DNA of 64,000 nt, from the NCBI GenBank assembly GCA_963803545.1, contig CAWDMX010000001.1, positions 124,001 to 188,000 of the forward strand, given 5' to 3'. The stretch comes from Legionella_C sp963803545 (GTDB taxonomy: Bacteria > Pseudomonadota > Gammaproteobacteria > Legionellales > Legionellaceae). Under the pieces are notes generated by a model that made no database searches, was not told where the DNA came from, and saw only the letters and a program-made list of their open reading frames with translations. Position numbers and translations under genes: made by a program. Shown piece after piece: positions 8,770 through 17,589 of the stretch; the first letter of the stretch is position 1; each line of letters starts with the position of its first letter.

Positions 8770-8960
8770 CGTTATATACTTCAAATATTTCAGAACAGCT
8801 TGAGTAAAATATTGTTTATCTTATGCACAACAAAAACCCCAATCAATCAAAGCAGGTATTCATTTAACATTTTTGTTGTCGTTACAAAAAGTGTTATCCA
8901 ACCTGCCAATCATAAAGAACCTATTGTTATCATTAATACTTTACTCAAGAACCTAAGTGC

Positions 8961-9317
8961 TTAGGCTAATGCTGCTTTCGCTTGTTCAGCTACAGCGGCA
9001 AAAGATATTTTATCGTAAACCGCCATATCAGCTAAGACTTTTCTATCCAATTCAATGGATGCTTTTTTCAAGCCATTGATTAGTCGGCTGTACGACAATC
9101 CACATTCACGTGCTTGCGCATTGATACGAGTAATCCATAAGGCACGAAATTGTCTTTTCTTTTGACGACGATCACGGTATGCGTATTGGCCGGCTTTGAT
9201 TACAGCCTGCTTCGCCATACGATAGGTACGACTACGGGCACCGTAATAACCTTTTGCTTGGTCTAATATTTTTTTATGACGCGCTTTGGCAGTCACACCA
9301 CGTTTAACTCTTGGCAT
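8961..9317 (-). CDS. rplT: 50S ribosomal protein L20
   Basis: L20 is an rRNA-binding assembly protein that also represses its own operon in E. coli. The 118-residue sequence starts MPRVKRGVTAKARHKKILDQ and contains the conserved GYYGARSRTYRMAKQAV and WITRINAQARECGLSYS blocks. It follows rpmI by 16 bases in the conserved infC-rpmI-rplT order. Confidence 0.98.
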   Translation of the reverse strand: MPRVKRGVTAKARHKKILDQAKGYYGARSRTYRMAKQAVIKAGQYAYRDRRQKKRQFRALWITRINAQARECGLSYSRLINGLKKASIELDRKVLADMAVYDKISFAAVAEQAKAALA

Positions 9318-9333
9318 TTTTAATTAACTCCTC

Positions 9334-9534
9334 TTAGCTACCATGCAACAATCGTGCGGCAAGACGCATATCACACGGCTTCAATGATGTAGATGCAACC
9401 CGTAACTGACGTTTTTGCTTGTTTGTTTTTTTGGTGAGGATATGATTTCTATAGGCACGACGGCGCTTAATAGCACCACTTGCCGTTTTTCGAAAGCGTT
9501 TATCCGCTCCACGATGGGACTTTAACTTCGGCAT
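9334..9534 (-). CDS. rpmI: 50S ribosomal protein L35
   Basis: The 66-residue basic protein begins MPKLKSHRGADKRFRKT and carries the conserved RRRAYRNHILTKKTNKQKRQLR region. ATG 9534 is preferred to the in-frame ATG at 9552 because it gives the family start and has CGGAG upstream. The 86-base gap to infC holds GC-rich DNA with a G-run (AGTAGGGGGCGACGG on the minus strand) that could take part in operon autoregulation, but I see no firm structure. Confidence 0.97.
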   Translation of the reverse strand: MPKLKSHRGADKRFRKTASGAIKRRRAYRNHILTKKTNKQKRQLRVASTSLKPCDMRLAARLLHGS

Positions 9535-9620
9535 AACATTAATACTCCGCATTTGCTAATAAAATGGTGACAACAACCGTCGCCCCCTACTCATCTGGGT
9601 TGAAAAGCCAACCTACAGAT

Positions 9621-10154
9621 TTATTTTTTTTTAGGCGATAACACCATTAATAATTGACGTCCTTCACGTTTTGCATGCTGTTCAACTACCGCAAACTCGG
9701 TAGTATCTTGCTGCAAACGGTCCATAAGCCGCATACCAATTTCTTGATGCGCCATTTCACGACCACGAAATCGCAGCGTTACTTTAACTTTATCGCCATT
9801 ACTTAGGAAACGTATCAGGTTGCGTCGCTTGACCTGATAATCCCCTTCTTCCGTCCCTGGACGAAACTTTATTTCTTTCACTTGAATTTGTTTTTGTTTC
9901 TTTTTTGCTTCCGCTTTTTTCTTACCTTCCTCAAAACAATGCTTACCGTAATCCATAATTTTACAAACAGGCGGTATTGCGGTCGCTGAAATTTCGACTA
10001 AATCTAATTCGCTTTGTTCAGCCGTATATAAAGCTTCCCGAATAGATACAATTCCAATCGCCTCGCCTTCAGCACCAATCAAACGAACTTCGGCCGCAGT
10101 GATTTGTTCATTAATTTTTGCGCGATCACTTTCACGCTTATGCGGTACAGTAAT
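9621..10154 (-). CDS. infC: Translation initiation factor IF-3 with an AUU start codon
   Basis: IF-3 binds the 30S subunit, checks the start codon and prevents premature 50S joining. The N-terminal domain (INEQITAAEVRLIGAEGEAIG) and C-terminal domain (KEIKFRPGTEEGDYQVKRRN) are intact. The conserved N-terminus lies upstream of the first ATG-class codon, and the only sensible start is ATT at 10154, giving 177 residues beginning MTVPHKRESDRAKIN. GGAGG seven bases upstream lies inside the last codons of thrS. A rare AUU start on infC is the known basis of its autoregulation in E. coli. It begins two bases after the thrS stop. Confidence 0.95.
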   Translation of the reverse strand: MTVPHKRESDRAKINEQITAAEVRLIGAEGEAIGIVSIREALYTAEQSELDLVEISATAIPPVCKIMDYGKHCFEEGKKKAEAKKKQKQIQVKEIKFRPGTEEGDYQVKRRNLIRFLSNGDKVKVTLRFRGREMAHQEIGMRLMDRLQQDTTEFAVVEQHAKREGRQLLMVLSPKKK

Positions 10155-10156
10155 GG

Positions 10157-12085
10157 TTATTCCTCCAGCTGATTAGTACGGCTTTTCATATCAATTTTTT
10201 GCCGCAGCATATCGCAAAATAATTCAATTGTCATTACACCTAAGTCCTGACCGGATTGCGAACGAACGGATACTTCATTATTTGCTACCTCTTTATCACC
10301 AATCACAACTAAATAGGGAACTTTTTGCAAAGTATGCTCACGGATTTTAAAGCCTATCTTCTCATTTCTCAAGTCTAAAATTGCTCTATATCCTAATTGC
10401 TGTAATTTTTCAGTAATTTTCTCAGCATAATCGCGTTGTTTTTCGCTGATATTTAATACCGCAACTTGAGTGGGAGCCAACCAAACGGGGAAATTACCCG
10501 CATAATGCTCTATTAAAATACCCATGAACCGTTCGAAAGTTCCAAGTATAGCACGATGGATCATTACCGGTATCTGTTTACTACCATCTTCTGCAATGTA
10601 GGTAGCTTCCATTCGCTCGGGCATTGAAAAATCAACTTGGATAGTACCACATTGCCAAATTCTGCCTAAACAATCGGCTAAAGAACACTCTATCTTAGGA
10701 CCATAAAAAGCACCTTCTCCTGGTGCATTTTCCCAGACAATTCCACGTTCATGCATGGCTTGCTGCAAGGCTTGCTCGGCCTTATCCCACTCGCTATCGG
10801 CCCCCACTCGGTTTTCAGGACGCAACGCTAGTCGATATTTTATTTCCTTAAAGCCAAAATCATCGTATACCAATTGAACTAAATCCAACATCATACTTAC
10901 TTCGGATTGAATCTGCTGTTCCGTACAGAATATATGGGCGTCGTCTTGAACAAAGTTTCGTACTCGCATTAAGCCATGCAGTGAACCAGAGGGCTCGCAA
11001 CGATGGCAGTTACCAAACTCTGAAAACCGAAGTGGTAAATCACGGTAACTGTGCAACCCTTGATTATAAATTTGTACATGGCACGGGCAATTCATGGGCT
11101 TAATAGCGTATTGGCGATTTTCTGTTTCGGTTACAAACATTTGTTCGCGGAAATTTTGCCAATGGCCTGACTTTTCCCACAATATTTTATCTACAAGCTG
11201 GGGCGTTTTAATTTCTTGATAACCGTAGTCTTGCAGTCTGTCACGCATATACTGCTCAAGAATGCGATAAATGGTCCACCCTTGTGGATGCCAAAACACC
11301 ATTCCGGGTGCAATTTCTTGAAAATGAAACAGATTTAATGCTCGGCCAATTTTTCGGTGATCTCTTTTTTCAGCCTCTTCAAGTTGCTTTAAATAATTAT
11401 CCAATGCTTTTTTATCGTTCCAAGCCGTACCATAAATGCGTTGCAACATTGTATTTTTAGAGTCGCCGCGCCAGTAAGCTCCAGCAAGCTTTAGTAACTT
11501 AAAAGCTTTGAGAAACCCGGTTGATGGAACGTGTGGGCCTCTGCATAAATCCTCAAAATCACCTTGTTTATAAAGAGAGAGGCGCTGATCCATGGGTATA
11601 TCCGCAATGATTTCCGCTTTATAAAACTCACCCAACTGAGTGAAGTAATCTATAGCCTCTTGCCGCGATAACTCGCGTCGGGTTATCGGTAAGTCCTGTT
11701 TCACTAGTTGTTGCATTTCTGTTTCAATAGCGTGTAAATCTTCGGGTGTAAAAGGACGCTCGAAGGCAAAGTCGTAGTAAAAGCCATTGTCTATAACAGG
11801 GCCTATGGTAACTTGGGCGCTTGGAAATAATACTTTAACCGCTTGCGCCAATAAGTGGGCTGTAGAATGCCTAATGACCTCTACGCTTTCCGGTTGTTTT
11901 TGGGTAACAATAGTTACGGCGCTGTCTTTTGTTACAACATAACTGGTATCAACCATAACGCCATCTATTGAACCCGCTAGTGCTGCTTTAGCCAAACCAG
12001 GACTAATAGCGTGGGCAATGTCGTATATTCTAGTTGCGTTTTCAAAAAGCTTGGTTTGCCCGTCAGGAAATGTAATAGTTGGCAT
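10157..12085 (-). CDS. thrS: Threonine--tRNA ligase
   Basis: ThrRS charges tRNA-Thr and edits Ser. The protein is 642 residues, the same as in E. coli. In order it has the TGS domain (MPTITFPDGQTKLFENA at the start), the editing domain with HSTAHLLAQAV, the class II core with the zinc-site Cys in MNCPCHVQIY, and the C-terminal anticodon-binding domain. ATG 12085 gives the TGS start; the frame is open to 12184 but that part overlaps the tRNA gene. It lies 38 bases downstream of tRNA-Val and its end carries the infC ribosome-binding site. Confidence 0.98.
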   Translation of the reverse strand: MPTITFPDGQTKLFENATRIYDIAHAISPGLAKAALAGSIDGVMVDTSYVVTKDSAVTIVTQKQPESVEVIRHSTAHLLAQAVKVLFPSAQVTIGPVIDNGFYYDFAFERPFTPEDLHAIETEMQQLVKQDLPITRRELSRQEAIDYFTQLGEFYKAEIIADIPMDQRLSLYKQGDFEDLCRGPHVPSTGFLKAFKLLKLAGAYWRGDSKNTMLQRIYGTAWNDKKALDNYLKQLEEAEKRDHRKIGRALNLFHFQEIAPGMVFWHPQGWTIYRILEQYMRDRLQDYGYQEIKTPQLVDKILWEKSGHWQNFREQMFVTETENRQYAIKPMNCPCHVQIYNQGLHSYRDLPLRFSEFGNCHRCEPSGSLHGLMRVRNFVQDDAHIFCTEQQIQSEVSMMLDLVQLVYDDFGFKEIKYRLALRPENRVGADSEWDKAEQALQQAMHERGIVWENAPGEGAFYGPKIECSLADCLGRIWQCGTIQVDFSMPERMEATYIAEDGSKQIPVMIHRAILGTFERFMGILIEHYAGNFPVWLAPTQVAVLNISEKQRDYAEKITEKLQQLGYRAILDLRNEKIGFKIREHTLQKVPYLVVIGDKEVANNEVSVRSQSGQDLGVMTIELFCDMLRQKIDMKSRTNQLEE

Positions 12086-12123
12086 TCGGGTTTCCTTTTT
12101 GCCCAATAGGCAGGATTTGAAGA

Positions 12124-12199
12124 TGGTAGGCACGAGTGGGATCGAACCACCGACCACCACCATGTCAAGGTGGTGCTCTACCACTGAGCTACGTGCCTA
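12124..12199 (-). tRNA. tRNA-Val (GAC)
   Basis: The 76-base gene folds as a full cloverleaf. The acceptor stem TAGGCAC pairs with GTGCCTA and CCA is encoded. The D-loop has GTAGCTCAGTGGTAGAGC and the T-arm GGTGGTTCGATCCCACT. The anticodon stem ACCACC/GGTGGT holds loop TTGACAT, so the anticodon is GAC (Val). The thrS start follows 38 bases later on the same strand, so the tRNA is probably processed from the thrS transcript. Confidence 0.95.
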
Positions 12200-12229
12200 G
12201 AATTCGTTCTCCGACTTGGAGAGCGAATG

Positions 12230-12258
12230 ATTATATAAAAGGAACATGAACAAAGCAA
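12230..12258 (-). promoter_or_regulatory. Promoter of tRNA-Val and probably the thrS operon
   Basis: On the minus strand TTGCTT (12258-12253) and TATAAT (12235-12230) are 17 bases apart, close to the sigma-70 consensus. The predicted start near 12223 lies in a short inverted repeat (ATTCG-TCTCC with GGAGA-CGAAT, 12202-12228) ahead of the tRNA. Confidence 0.7.
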
Positions 12259-12312
12259 ATAGAATTTTAATTCAAGCGGGTACATATTCATACTTTACCG
12301 ATAGGAGATACT

Positions 12313-13146
12313 ATGTCATTTAAAGCACAGCACATCAATGTATCAACCGCTGACTTTAGTATCAAAGGCGATTGCCAGCGTTATATTTTTTTGACCGGCT
12401 CTGACGACCGAGCGCAACAGATAAGCACGTATTTTGACAAACCAACGGTACGCCGGCATCCTCGCCAGCATAATTTGTATTTAGGCACCTTGCATTGGGA
12501 CAATCAAACCCTAGAGGTAGGGGCGATAAGCACGGGTATGGGCGGACCCAGCGCGGATATTATAGTGACTGAATTAATTTTATTGGGCGCTCGACGCTTT
12601 TTAAGAGTAGGCACCGCCGGTTCGTTGCAGTCTCAAACGGTACACGCTGGAGATATAGTAATTGCTACAGCGGCTGTTCGAGATGATAAAGCATCTTGGG
12701 ATTATATTTTTCCAGAGTATCCCGCTCTTAGCGCCCTGGAGTATGTAGTAGCTGCCGGACGGGCGAGAAAAAATTCTTCTGTGCAATCGGTGCACTTTGG
12801 AGTAGTCCACTCCAAAAGCTCTTTATACGCACGGGAATTTAACCACTCACTACTTTTTGACAATGAAAATTACATGCAAGTATTGCAGCAAGCTGGAGTT
12901 CTAGCTACGGAAATGGAGTGCGCCCAGTTGTTTATTTTAAGCTCCATTTTGGCTAAAAAATTACATGTTAGTTCAGATAAACCCCTGTACTCAGGAGCAA
13001 TTCTCGCAATAATTGGTGATAAAACCGCTTTCTCAATGGACGAAACTTTGGTTAATAAAACCATTGAAAATGCAATTTTGTTAAGTTTGTCAACAACAGT
13101 ACACATGGCACTGATGGATAAAAAAATTACGCACTTATTTGAATAA
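12313..13146 (+). CDS. Nucleoside phosphorylase, uridine phosphorylase-like
   Basis: A 277-residue protein of the PNP/UDP phosphorylase family, which cleaves nucleosides with phosphate to sugar-1-phosphate and base. Visible family features are FLTGSDDRAQQI near the N-terminus, the phosphate-binding ISTGMGGPSADIIVTEL, FLRVGTAGSLQ, and the ribose-binding TEMECAQLF. The order and spacing suit uridine phosphorylase, but the base specificity is inferred only. GGAGA lies eight bases ahead of the ATG. It is transcribed away from tRNA-Val/thrS and converges on ppiB. Confidence 0.85.
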   Translation: MSFKAQHINVSTADFSIKGDCQRYIFLTGSDDRAQQISTYFDKPTVRRHPRQHNLYLGTLHWDNQTLEVGAISTGMGGPSADIIVTELILLGARRFLRVGTAGSLQSQTVHAGDIVIATAAVRDDKASWDYIFPEYPALSALEYVVAAGRARKNSSVQSVHFGVVHSKSSLYAREFNHSLLFDNENYMQVLQQAGVLATEMECAQLFILSSILAKKLHVSSDKPLYSGAILAIIGDKTAFSMDETLVNKTIENAILLSLSTTVHMALMDKKITHLFE

Positions 13147-13153
13147 GTGCTAA

Positions 13154-13198
13154 CAGCCCCCAAAACCTCTGTCGATAAGCTCTGGGGGTGTCTATTTT
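13154..13198. terminator. Hairpin between convergent phosphorylase and ppiB genes
   Basis: CAGCCCCCA (13154-13162) pairs with TGGGGGTG (13183-13190), and TCTATTTT follows on the plus strand. It lies in the 50 bases between two convergent stops and may serve both, though the T-tract is short. Confidence 0.5.
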
Positions 13199-13706
13199 AA
13201 GCGGTTTTAATGCTATGAATAACAACGGTTTCAAGTGGCACATCGTTGTGACCGTGCTGGTTACCGGTACGTACATTAGCTATTGCATCAACGACATCCA
13301 TGCCTTTAGTCACCTTTCCAAAAGCACAATACCCATAACCTTGATTATTTTCAGCCGTAAAGTTTAAAAAATCATTATGAACTAAGTTAATAAAAAACTG
13401 GGAACTGGCGGAATGTGGATCGGAGGTGCGCGCCATAGCAATAGTTCCTCGATCGTTTTTAATCGCTGACTTGGCTTCATTTTCAACTTTTTTAAAAGCC
13501 TCTTTTTGCACCATATCTGCGTCCATCCCACCGCCTTGAATCATAAAATTATTAATAACGCGATGAAAAATTGTATTCTCGTAAAACCCTTGCTCTACAT
13601 ACTCACGAAAATTAGCGGCCGTTTTGGGGGTATTGATAGCATCGAGTTCAATATGAATATCTCCTGCAGAGGTTTCAATAATATAATTACAAGCTGTACT
13701 GGTCAT
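13197..13706 (-). CDS. ppiB: Cyclophilin-type peptidyl-prolyl isomerase, cytoplasmic
   Basis: The 169-residue cyclophilin has the catalytic-core residues in NTIFHRVINNFMIQGG (Arg and Phe), the MARTSDPHSASSQFFINL strand-loop and GYCAFGKV. There is no signal peptide, so it matches cytoplasmic PpiB rather than periplasmic PpiA. It catalyses cis-trans isomerisation of X-Pro bonds. It lies ten bases after tgt and may be the last gene of the cytochrome c-dsbB-tgt-ppiB series. Confidence 0.93.
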   Translation of the reverse strand: MTSTACNYIIETSAGDIHIELDAINTPKTAANFREYVEQGFYENTIFHRVINNFMIQGGGMDADMVQKEAFKKVENEAKSAIKNDRGTIAMARTSDPHSASSQFFINLVHNDFLNFTAENNQGYGYCAFGKVTKGMDVVDAIANVRTGNQHGHNDVPLETVVIHSIKTA

Positions 13707-13716
13707 AATAAATCTC

Positions 13717-14874
13717 CTAAAGTGATTTTTTTTTAATTAATTGGCGCATTTTATCACACACATCGTGCATGACGTGCACGTTATGTATACTTGCCAAAGC
13801 GGTAAATACCGGAGCTTTTTGCTTAAATAAATGATGCAACGCGGATCGGGAGTAATATTGACAGGTGTAACAACCGCAGCTCGCCATGATGGGCGCGCTA
13901 TCATTGGCAAAAACTGTCTTTTTTATTGATAACCGCTGATTATCAAAAGCACTTTTAAAGGCCAGCCAATTGCCCTGAGCTACTATTTCACCACTATAAA
14001 GCGCCCCATGTCGCGCATTGCGGGTTGGCGCCACACAATCAAACATATCGATTCCCACAGCAACCACATCCAGTAAGTCTTGGGGCGACATTCCAACGCC
14101 CATGGTATAGCGTGGTTTGTTTTCGGGTAAAATAGAACGCACCCAACCGACGATTTCAACCGTTGCTTCCATGTCAAAACCAACGGTTTCCCCACCTATA
14201 GCCACACCATCGGTGTCCATTGAGCTAACAAATACAGCGCTTTTTTCACGTAAATCACGGAAAGTTCCGCCTTGTACTATACCAAAAAGCGCTTGCGGAT
14301 TACCGTAGTTGGAAAGAGGGTGGGCTCGATGATAGGCCATAGATTGCCGCAGCCAGCGATGCGTTCGTTGTAAGATGTGCTCTACTTCTGCGCGACTGGA
14401 ATTATCGGGAGTGCATTGATCAAAAGCCATGATAATGTCTGCGCCAATATTTTTTTGGGTAGCCAGAGACATTTCTGGTGTCATATGGATGACATTACCG
14501 GAATCCGGAAGCTTAAAATGCGCCCCCTCCTCATCAATAGTGCAGATATTTTTATTTTTTGAAAGGCTGAAGACCTGAAATCCACCGCTGTCCGTGAGCA
14601 TTGGACCGTGCCAGCCCATAAAGCGATGCATACCACCGGCGTTGTTGATAACCTCCATTCCGGGAGCGCACAGCATATGGTAGGTGTTGCCGCCCAGTAT
14701 AATTTGACTGCCAGCCGCCCGCAATTCAGCGGGCGTCATGTTGTTTACTCCGGCCCGCGTACCAACGGGCATGAAAGCTGGCGTTTCAAAAGAACCGTGC
14801 GCCGTGCTCACGGTAGTTACACGAGCCTGAGTATGTCTGTGCTTATGAAGAACTGTACAATCCAAAGCTTTCAT
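13717..14874 (-). CDS. tgt: tRNA-guanine transglycosylase
   Basis: Tgt swaps guanine-34 for preQ1 in GUN-anticodon tRNAs, the first tRNA-bound step of queuosine synthesis. The 385-residue sequence has the catalytic pattern LTDSGGFQVFSL, the second Asp in GIDMFDCVAPTRNARHG, and the zinc ligands in CGCYTCQYYSRSALHHLF. Its start overlaps the dsbB stop by four bases. The epoxyqueuosine reductase queH is also in this window at 20835. yajC and secDF, the usual tgt neighbours, are absent. Confidence 0.97.
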   Translation of the reverse strand: MKALDCTVLHKHRHTQARVTTVSTAHGSFETPAFMPVGTRAGVNNMTPAELRAAGSQIILGGNTYHMLCAPGMEVINNAGGMHRFMGWHGPMLTDSGGFQVFSLSKNKNICTIDEEGAHFKLPDSGNVIHMTPEMSLATQKNIGADIIMAFDQCTPDNSSRAEVEHILQRTHRWLRQSMAYHRAHPLSNYGNPQALFGIVQGGTFRDLREKSAVFVSSMDTDGVAIGGETVGFDMEATVEIVGWVRSILPENKPRYTMGVGMSPQDLLDVVAVGIDMFDCVAPTRNARHGALYSGEIVAQGNWLAFKSAFDNQRLSIKKTVFANDSAPIMASCGCYTCQYYSRSALHHLFKQKAPVFTALASIHNVHVMHDVCDKMRQLIKKKSL

Positions 14875-15365
14875 GACTGCCGTCTGCGCAAATGCGTTGC
14901 ACTAACAAATAGCGCCGTTCCCAAAAAGTAAATAAGCGTCCAGCTCGGTAAAGATACACCCAAAATACGCTCACTAACCTCGCCGCATTCGGCCGATCCC
15001 CAAATTAAAACCTGGACAATTTCTTGCCAAGGAAAATAATGCAGCAACACGTCCAACCCCGGCAAACAAGAGGGCAACGCATCCGGCGGTAACGACTGCA
15101 ACCAAACTTGTCTAGCCGCAAAATAAACTCCGGCCAGACTGACTGCAATTTCAAAACCCCCGATCAGGTTTTGCTTGCGTTTAGTCGAAACAAAACAACC
15201 AATACCGCCTAAAACAATTAGAAAGCAAACCATACTGCGCTGCATGATGCATAAAGCGCACGGCTCTAAACCTTGAACGTACTGCAAGTACAGCGAAACA
15301 CTAAACACAAAGACTGATATCAGCAGTAAACTCAATTGCCAAAACCTAAAGCTCCGGTTTTTCAT
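14871..15365 (-). CDS. dsbB: Disulfide bond formation protein DsbB
   Basis: DsbB re-oxidises periplasmic DsbA and passes electrons to quinones. The 164-residue protein has four membrane helices. Its first periplasmic loop holds the PCALC pair (Cys36, Cys39) and its second holds Cys100 (PSCLPG) and Cys127 (SAECGE), the standard layout. Both ends overlap neighbours by four bases (cytochrome c upstream, tgt downstream), which points to coupled translation of redox genes with tgt. Confidence 0.95.
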   Translation of the reverse strand: MKNRSFRFWQLSLLLISVFVFSVSLYLQYVQGLEPCALCIMQRSMVCFLIVLGGIGCFVSTKRKQNLIGGFEIAVSLAGVYFAARQVWLQSLPPDALPSCLPGLDVLLHYFPWQEIVQVLIWGSAECGEVSERILGVSLPSWTLIYFLGTALFVSATHLRRRQS

Positions 15366-15745
15366 GAGCGTGGTAGCATGTAAAGAATTGCCTGCTTCAT
15401 ATCGTTATCGCTGCACTCATTACAAGTTCCTTTTACGGGCATGGCGTTTATTCCTTTAATAGATGTTGCAACTAAGCCATCAATAGTTTCTTTTAGAATA
15501 CGGGGCTGCCAATCTTCTTTATTTTTAAATTTAGGTGCTCCCGCCAAACCGTCTTGATGGCAAACAATACAGTGCTTGTCGTAAATAGTTTTCCCGGCTT
15601 GCGCAGTTCCGACCGCCGGTTGGGTGTCTGCAACATTTAGTTGACCAATGGGCTTCAATCGTTGCTCAACGGATACATCGTTCGGGTTTGCGCGTGCAAA
15701 AACAAGCGCGTTGGTACAAAAAAATAATACACAAATAAGCCGCAT
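15362..15745 (-). CDS. Class I c-type cytochrome, c5-like
   Basis: A 127-residue secreted cytochrome with an N-terminal signal peptide (MRLICVLFFCTNALVFARA) and a CIVCH haem-binding site at residues 59-63. The distal Met is in the NAMPVKGTCNECSD segment, whose extra CxxC pair is typical of the cytochrome c5 group. It acts as a periplasmic electron carrier; the partner oxidase is not shown. It overlaps dsbB by four bases and is divergent from hemC across a 144-base gap. Confidence 0.9.
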   Translation of the reverse strand: MRLICVLFFCTNALVFARANPNDVSVEQRLKPIGQLNVADTQPAVGTAQAGKTIYDKHCIVCHQDGLAGAPKFKNKEDWQPRILKETIDGLVATSIKGINAMPVKGTCNECSDNDMKQAILYMLPRS

Positions 15746-15889
15746 GATACCTCAGAACCAACAATAACGCGGTTATTATACGCAGCTCATTCTCATCTTT
15801 AAAGACGCAACTCAATATTTTAAAGATTTTAGGTGGGTTTGTGCGCGTGGAAGCGTTATATTATGGCTTTTTACTAAAGTACATTTCTT

Positions 15890-16813
15890 ATGCTCAATCG
15901 TATCCGTATTGCTACACGCAAAAGCCCCCTTGCTTTATGGCAAGCAAATTTTATTGCCGATTCTATTAAGATACTGCACCCCAATTGCGATGTTGTGTTG
16001 GTACCAATGATGACCTCCGGCGACGCATTTACTAAAAATAAATTACAAGAGATTGGCGGTAAAGGTTTATTCGTTAAAGAACTCGAAGAAGCTTTATTGG
16101 CTAAAAAAGCGGATATTGCGGTGCATTCTATGAAAGATGTTCCGGCAATTCAACCGGATGGTTTGCATATACCTGTTATTTGTCAACGCGATAATCCTCT
16201 AGATATGCTGGTAAGTCGTGATCACCACCGTATTACGGCATTACCAAAATATGCCCTGATTGGAACCGCCAGTCTGCGACGGCAATCGCAGTTATTAGCC
16301 CTGCGGCCGGATCTAAAAATTAAATCCTTACGCGGCAATATTCATACCCGACTGCAAAAACTGGTGGATGAAAACTTTGACGCCATTGTTCTTGCAGCGG
16401 CAGGGCTTGAACGCATGAACATTAACCAATACAACCAATCACCCATTCCTAGCGACGTAATGCTACCGGCTTGTGGCCAAGGAGCTTTAGGCATTGAATG
16501 CCGCATAGACGACCCATTTTTGCTTGCGATGTTGCAACCGCTAAACGACGCACTGACCACACAATGCGTGCTCGCGGAGCGCAAAGTAAATGCCGAATTA
16601 GGCGGCAATTGCCATGTGCCATTAGCCGTTTACGCACGCATGGTTGCTCCTGAAACAATGCAACTGCAAGCAAAAGTATTGGCTATAGACGGTCGTATTT
16701 GCATCGAAGACACCCAGACAGGGCCTCTAAGCGATTGGCAGAAACTTGCCCACCACTGCTCAGTTAACTTGCTGGCAAAAGGGGCGCAACAATTGTTAGC
16801 GCAGGTTTATTGA
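15890..16813 (+). CDS. hemC: Porphobilinogen deaminase (hydroxymethylbilane synthase)
   Basis: HemC joins four porphobilinogens into hydroxymethylbilane on a covalent dipyrromethane cofactor. The 307-residue protein shows IRIATRKSPLALWQA at the N-terminus, KGLFVKELEEALL, AVHSMKDVP, the arginine-rich ASLRRQSQ block, and GGNCHVPLA with the cofactor-binding Cys. It is the first gene of hemC-hemD-hemX-hemY and overlaps hemD by four bases. Confidence 0.97.
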   Translation: MLNRIRIATRKSPLALWQANFIADSIKILHPNCDVVLVPMMTSGDAFTKNKLQEIGGKGLFVKELEEALLAKKADIAVHSMKDVPAIQPDGLHIPVICQRDNPLDMLVSRDHHRITALPKYALIGTASLRRQSQLLALRPDLKIKSLRGNIHTRLQKLVDENFDAIVLAAAGLERMNINQYNQSPIPSDVMLPACGQGALGIECRIDDPFLLAMLQPLNDALTTQCVLAERKVNAELGGNCHVPLAVYARMVAPETMQLQAKVLAIDGRICIEDTQTGPLSDWQKLAHHCSVNLLAKGAQQLLAQVY

Positions 16814-17589
16814 TGACCAACCTCGATTTAAAAGGTCTGAGCGTTTTAAATACTCGGCCTGAGTCTCAAAGCACGTGCACCACCCGCGCGATTGAGTGCG
16901 CGGGTGGTGCAGTTTTTTCCGTGCCAACGCTATTAATTATGCCGCCAAAGCACGATTGGTTGCACAAACTACCGGCTCTTAACACGGTCGATCAAGCAAT
17001 TTTTATAAGTGCTAACGCGGTGGACTTTACTTTTAGCCGGCTAGCCGCGGCTCAGCTTTCCTGGCCTGCCACGATAAAAATAACCGCCGTAGGCCGTGCC
17101 ACCGCCTGCGCACTAAGCAAGCATACTTTAGGCCGAGTGTTAACGCCTGAAATTAGCACCAGCGAACAGGTTTTAGCCTTGCAGCATTTGCAAAAAATAA
17201 CCGACCAAACCATCCTTTTATTTAAAGGCGAAGGCGGTCGAAAGCTGCTTGAGACAAGCTTGCTGCAAAAACAAGCAAAATTAACGATCTTATCCGTCTA
17301 TGAGCGCAGGTTGCCTACTCATTTAGGACTTGCCGAGCAATCATGGTGGCAGAATAGGACGGTCGATATTATACTGTTTACAAGTCAACAGGGCATGCTT
17401 AATCTTTTTACGTTATTTGCTTTTGATAAACCAACCCAGAGTTGGCTTAAAACACTTCCGTGTGTCGTGATAAGTCCGCGGTTAGCTCAGTTGGCTCATG
17501 AGTTTGGAATAAAACAGGTTTTGGTAAGCGAACTAGACCGCGTGCCTACAACTTTACAGCTTTTTAAAGAAGGATTACCGTATGTCTGA
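16810..17589 (+). CDS. hemD: Uroporphyrinogen-III synthase
   Basis: HemD closes hydroxymethylbilane to uroporphyrinogen III with inversion of ring D. The family is weakly conserved, but the 259-residue protein has the expected two-lobed pattern: VLNTRPESQS at the start, ISANAVDFTF, ITAVGRATACAL, ILLFKGEGGRKLLE and IILFTSQQGMLNLF. Its position between hemC and hemX supports the call. The ATG overlaps the hemC stop and its own stop overlaps the hemX start by eight bases. Confidence 0.93.
   Translation: MMTNLDLKGLSVLNTRPESQSTCTTRAIECAGGAVFSVPTLLIMPPKHDWLHKLPALNTVDQAIFISANAVDFTFSRLAAAQLSWPATIKITAVGRATACALSKHTLGRVLTPEISTSEQVLALQHLQKITDQTILLFKGEGGRKLLETSLLQKQAKLTILSVYERRLPTHLGLAEQSWWQNRTVDIILFTSQQGMLNLFTLFAFDKPTQSWLKTLPCVVISPRLAQLAHEFGIKQVLVSELDRVPTTLQLFKEGLPYV

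Noticed and set aside
8771..8960. pheL-like leader peptide ahead of pheS
   Set aside because: The short frames found (for example from 8840 on the minus strand) have one Phe and no clear start site.
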